A stretch of 64,000 bases of DNA from Halichondria panicea (Eukaryota > Porifera > Demospongiae > Suberitida > Halichondriidae). The stretch is taken from positions 682,001 to 746,000 of the forward strand of contig NC_087388.1 in assembly GCF_963675165.1 (NCBI RefSeq), written 5' to 3'. Every line of letters starts with the position of its first letter. Position 1 is the first letter of the stretch. This document shows positions 61,297 through 64,000 of the stretch, one piece after another. Position numbers and translations under genes: made by a program. The notes beneath the pieces are model-generated. The model saw nothing but the letters and a program-made list of their open reading frames with translations, was not told where the DNA came from and did not search any database.

Positions 61297-62455
61297 TAAT
61301 TCAAGCTCCTACTTTAGTGACCCTGTTCCTGGTATATACAGCTTTCTACTTTAGTGACCCTGTTCCATCGTTCTTGGTACAGGATCACTTCAGTTATAAG
61401 TAACGCATGTGCAAGTTCTGTTCAAGCTACATTTTGCTCGCTTTTATTAGACAAAGGAGCTTTAACACCGAAAGCTGCCACTATCGAAAGTACTAACTTG
61501 TTGTGTGGAGGCTACTCATGCTGTAAACGCAGTGCTAGAGCATCCAGGTAAGCAGACCTAGTCACAAGCTTATTCAAGCTTCTTAGCTTTTGCTCGACAA
61601 TGAAGCTTTAACATCAAAATCTGTCACTATTTAAACCAAGATATTGTTGTGTGAAGGCTGTCTATGCTGTAAACGCAGCGCTGTGGCATCCAGGTGAGTA
61701 GATATACCTGTGACAAACAAACAAACTAGAGCACTAAAGTGCAAACCCTCGGCTGGTGACATGATTATAAAGAAACCAGAAGACTGATATAATGCAGTGC
61801 ATATAGTGATGTTGTTATCATCATCATGCATGACTTGCACAGCAACTCAGGAGCAATAAAACTAAACCAGACTGGAGGCATGCTGAAACATTTGAGAACA
61901 GGTAGTAGTACTATAAATATATGCACTGTGGATTAGGATCACAGCAAAGAAGCATGGAGTCTCAGAGAAGTATGGCTCCAGGTCCTGCATGGATCCAAGT
62001 CAGCTAAAGCAAGCTTTCTGCTTTAGTGACCCTGTTCCAATATTGTTCCTGGTATATACAGCTTTCTACTTTAGTGACCCTGTTCCATTGTTTCTGGACC
62101 TGGTACAGGATCACTTCAGTTATAAGTAACGCATGTGCAAGTTCTGTTCAAGCTACATTTTGCTCGCTTTTATTAGACAACAAAGCTTTAACACCGAAAG
62201 CTGCCACTATTAGAAGTACTGACTTGTTGTGTGGAGGCTACCCATGCTGTAAACGCAGTGCTAGAACATCCAGGTAAGCAGACCCAGTCACAAGCTTCTT
62301 AGCTTTTGCTCGTTTTTATTTGACAACGAAGGTTTAACATGAAATTCTGCCACTATTAAAATTAATAACTTGTTGTATGAAGGCTATCCATGCTGTAAAC
62401 GCAGTGCTGTGGCATCCAGGTGAGTAGATTCACCTGTCACAAACAAACAAACAAA

Positions 62456-62735
62456 CAAACCAAACGACTACTATAACCCGTGGCCGCCCACGCGCCTCGG
62501 GTTAACAAACAGACCAACATACTACTATACCCGTGGCCGCCCACGCGCGCCTCGGGTAACAAACAAACAAACCAAACGACTACTATAACCCGTGGCCGCC
62601 CACGCGCCTCGGGTTAACAAACAAACCAACAGACTACTATACCCGTGGCCGCCCACGCGCCTCGGGTAACAAACCAAACGACTAACTATAACCCGTGGCC
62701 GCCCACGCGCCTCGGGTTAATAATTATAAGCCTAT
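62456..62735. repeat. GC-rich minisatellite (five units)
   Basis: Five units containing cccgtggccgcccacgcgcc+tcggg separated by acaaacaaaccaaacgacta-type spacers of alternating form. Each core is flanked by aaccc / gggtt and so can fold. The array lies between the tandem array and the transposase ORF at 62788 and is much richer in GC than its surroundings. Confidence 0.92.
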
Positions 62736-62787
62736 ATATAGTGCGCATGCCCAATAAATTGAGTTTAAAAATTGCTACATTGTAAAG

Positions 62788-63742
62788 ATGCCTAAAGCTT
62801 ATTCAGATGATCTGCGGTGGAGAGCTGTGTGGTTGAGAGGCATGTCTTACTCTGAAATAGCTACAGTGCTGTTCATGAGTGAGAAATCCGTTTATAGGCA
62901 TCTTCACTTATTTTATGCAACTGGGACAGTTGAGCCTATGCTGCCCACTGGCAATTGCAGTAACGGTTTAACTGATTTTGAAGCATTCACTGTGCTGCAG
63001 TCTATACTTCATCAGCCTAAGGCATACCTGGATGAAGTTCGGCAGAAACTATTTGACATCACCGGCAGGTGGGTACATCTCTCAACGATATGTCGTACAA
63101 TCAAAAGGCATGGATTTACTAGGAAAAGAGTGCAGTCTATTGCTCTACAGCAAAGCGAAACGAAGAGGGTACAATTCATGTCTGACATATCTGTATTTGA
63201 CCCTGATATGTTGATTTGGATTGACGAGACAGGTTCAGATCGAAGGAACAGCATTTGAAAATTTGGCTACTCACTTAGAGGAACTAGACCTCGCACACAC
63301 GTACTAAGAGTGTCTGGAAAAAGATATTCAGCAATTCCTGTAATGACAACGCGTGGAATTGAAGACGTTTATGTATGTGCAGATTCTGGGAATGGTGATG
63401 TATTTGAAGACTTCGTTTGTCAGTGTGTGCTACCTGTGATACTACCATTTGATGGGAATAACCCCAGATTAGTCGTTGTAATGGACAATGCAAGTATTCA
63501 TCACGTTCAAAGGGTGTATGATATCATTACTGGAGTTGGAGCTAGACTTGTATTTCTCCCCCCATATAGCCCCGACTTAATGCCGTTGGAGGAAGTATTC
63601 TCAAAAAGTTAAATCTGTGCTAAAGGCTAATGAAGCTGCGTACCTTTATACTCTAACAGCGTCCCTCATTTTGAAAATGGCCTTTTGTACAGTGACTCAA
63701 GCTGACTGTTTAGCTTACATCAGACATGCTGGCTATTTATAA
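62788..63742 (+). pseudogene. IS630/Tc1-type transposase, decayed
   Basis: The N-terminal helix-turn-helix region (MPKAYSDDLRWRAVWLRG, then SYSEIATVLFMSEKSVYRHL) is followed by a DDE core: WIDETGSDRR, VVVMDNASIHH and LPPYSPDLMPLEE with 34 residues between the second Asp and the first Glu (DD34E). The frame is interrupted by a TGA at 63256-63258, where Arg would be CGA, and by one extra A in an AAAAA run at 63604-63608; beyond it the frame runs to RHAGYL and a stop at 63740-63742. Total about 317 codons. Typical of a plain cut-and-paste element in marine invertebrates; inverted ends were not located, and the GC-rich minisatellite lies at its 5' side. Confidence 0.88.
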
Positions 63743-63823
63743 TTAATGTGACACTTTAATTATTATGAAAATTAATTTTGCATTAAACCAAAACTCTAAT
63801 AATGTACAAAGGTAGCTTAAGTG

Positions 63824-64000
63824 TCATTTTAATTGACGAAGTAAATTAACAATTCCAGATCTTTGTTCCTCGTATTCTTCACTGCTTAAAACTCCACCAT
63901 CATGAAGATCTCTCAATTCACCCAACTGTTTAAGGTACGTACTGCGTAGCTGAGCTTGTTTCATGGGTGAGAAAGTAGGAGTAGAAGGACACTGCTTGTA
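63824..64000 (-). CDS. C-terminal part of a protein with a SHOCT-like ending (cut by the window edge)
   Basis: The minus strand is open from the window edge to a TGA at 63824-63826 (58 codons). It contains MKQAQLRSTYLKQLGELRDL and HDGGVLSSEEYEEQRSGIVN then LLRQLK. The pattern leucine-x-x-leucine-x-x-leucine, GVLSSEEYEE is that of short C-terminal (SHOCT-like) oligomerisation tails, common in proteins carried by invertebrate transposons. It may be a second ORF of the neighbouring element or the end of another gene. Confidence 0.5.
   Translation of the reverse strand, partial: YKQCPSTPTFSPMKQAQLRSTYLKQLGELRDLHDGGVLSSEEYEEQRSGIVNLLRQLK

Larger units (their letters stand above)
58037..62462. repeat. 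Five-unit tandem array with exon-like modules
   Basis: Units start with actagagcactaaagtgcaa at about 58038, 59396, 60056, 60778 and 61726. Basic length is roughly 670-740 bases; unit 1 carries a 608-bp and unit 4 a 234-bp insertion. Most units contain two related modules that end atgctgtaaacgcagtgct...catccag followed by a consensus donor (gtaagcag in the first, gtgagtag in the second); nine such donors are kept in total. One frame is open through both module types (CCVEATHAVNAVLEHP / CCVKAIHAVNAVLWHP). No start codon, acceptor or known domain can be fixed. Candidates are a decayed array of duplicated exons or a composite satellite. Confidence 0.8.

Noticed and set aside
62456-62735. GC-rich repeats with spacers resembling a CRISPR array
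   Set aside because: Spacers are themselves repeats of two types, and the context is eukaryotic.

Overview
The window is eukaryotic and metazoan. Genes are split by short GT-AG introns, several host proteins are full length and closely resemble animal orthologues (SIRT5, CHMP4, TRAPPC8, VAP, NSUN2), spacing is compact, and introns are full of CA/TG tracts, small minisatellites and MITEs. This density and the repeat and gene-family mix (CAP proteins, ankyrin and TPR scraps, Kolobok) fit an early-branching animal, most likely a demosponge of the Amphimedon type. The phylum is inference; the metazoan character is read from the proteins.

Layout. 0.3-12.3 kb: a tandem plus-strand cluster of secreted CAP (SCP/TAPS) genes, four complete and one lacking its 5' half, with a secreted protein built on the C-terminal domain of inter-alpha-trypsin inhibitor heavy chains lying between the first two. 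12.8-13.9 kb: an atypical Rab-like GTPase. 14.4-16.2 kb (minus): SIRT5, divergent from CHMP4 (16.5-18.2 kb). 18.5-32.9 kb (minus): a complete 25-exon TRAPPC8 whose introns hold a PARP-like gene on the other strand, a pogo-type MITE and other MITEs. 33.5-35.4 kb: VAP, divergent from TRAPPC8. 35.9-49.9 kb: a 20-exon NSUN2; its 6.8-kb intron 15 contains a structurally complete Kolobok DNA transposon and one copy of an undescribed small membrane-protein gene.

50-64 kb is a nest of repeats: the last exon of an unrecognised minus-strand gene, nested fold-back elements, a second copy of the small membrane-protein gene split by a further transposon, a Myb/SANT-like gene, a five-unit tandem array of 0.65-0.75-kb units (two carrying insertions), a GC-rich minisatellite and a decayed IS630/Tc1-type transposase, ending in a partial minus-strand ORF.

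How the genes relate. Rab-like GTPase, CHMP4 (ESCRT-III), TRAPPC8 (TRAPP tethering complex) and VAP (ER contact sites) all act in membrane traffic and lie within about 22 kb, two of them in head-to-head promoters. The CAP/ITIH-C cluster is a secreted-protein neighbourhood with shared exon phases. All gene models were read by eye from splice sites and checked for reading-phase continuity; no similarity search was run, so family names rest on recognised motifs and remembered orthologue sequences.
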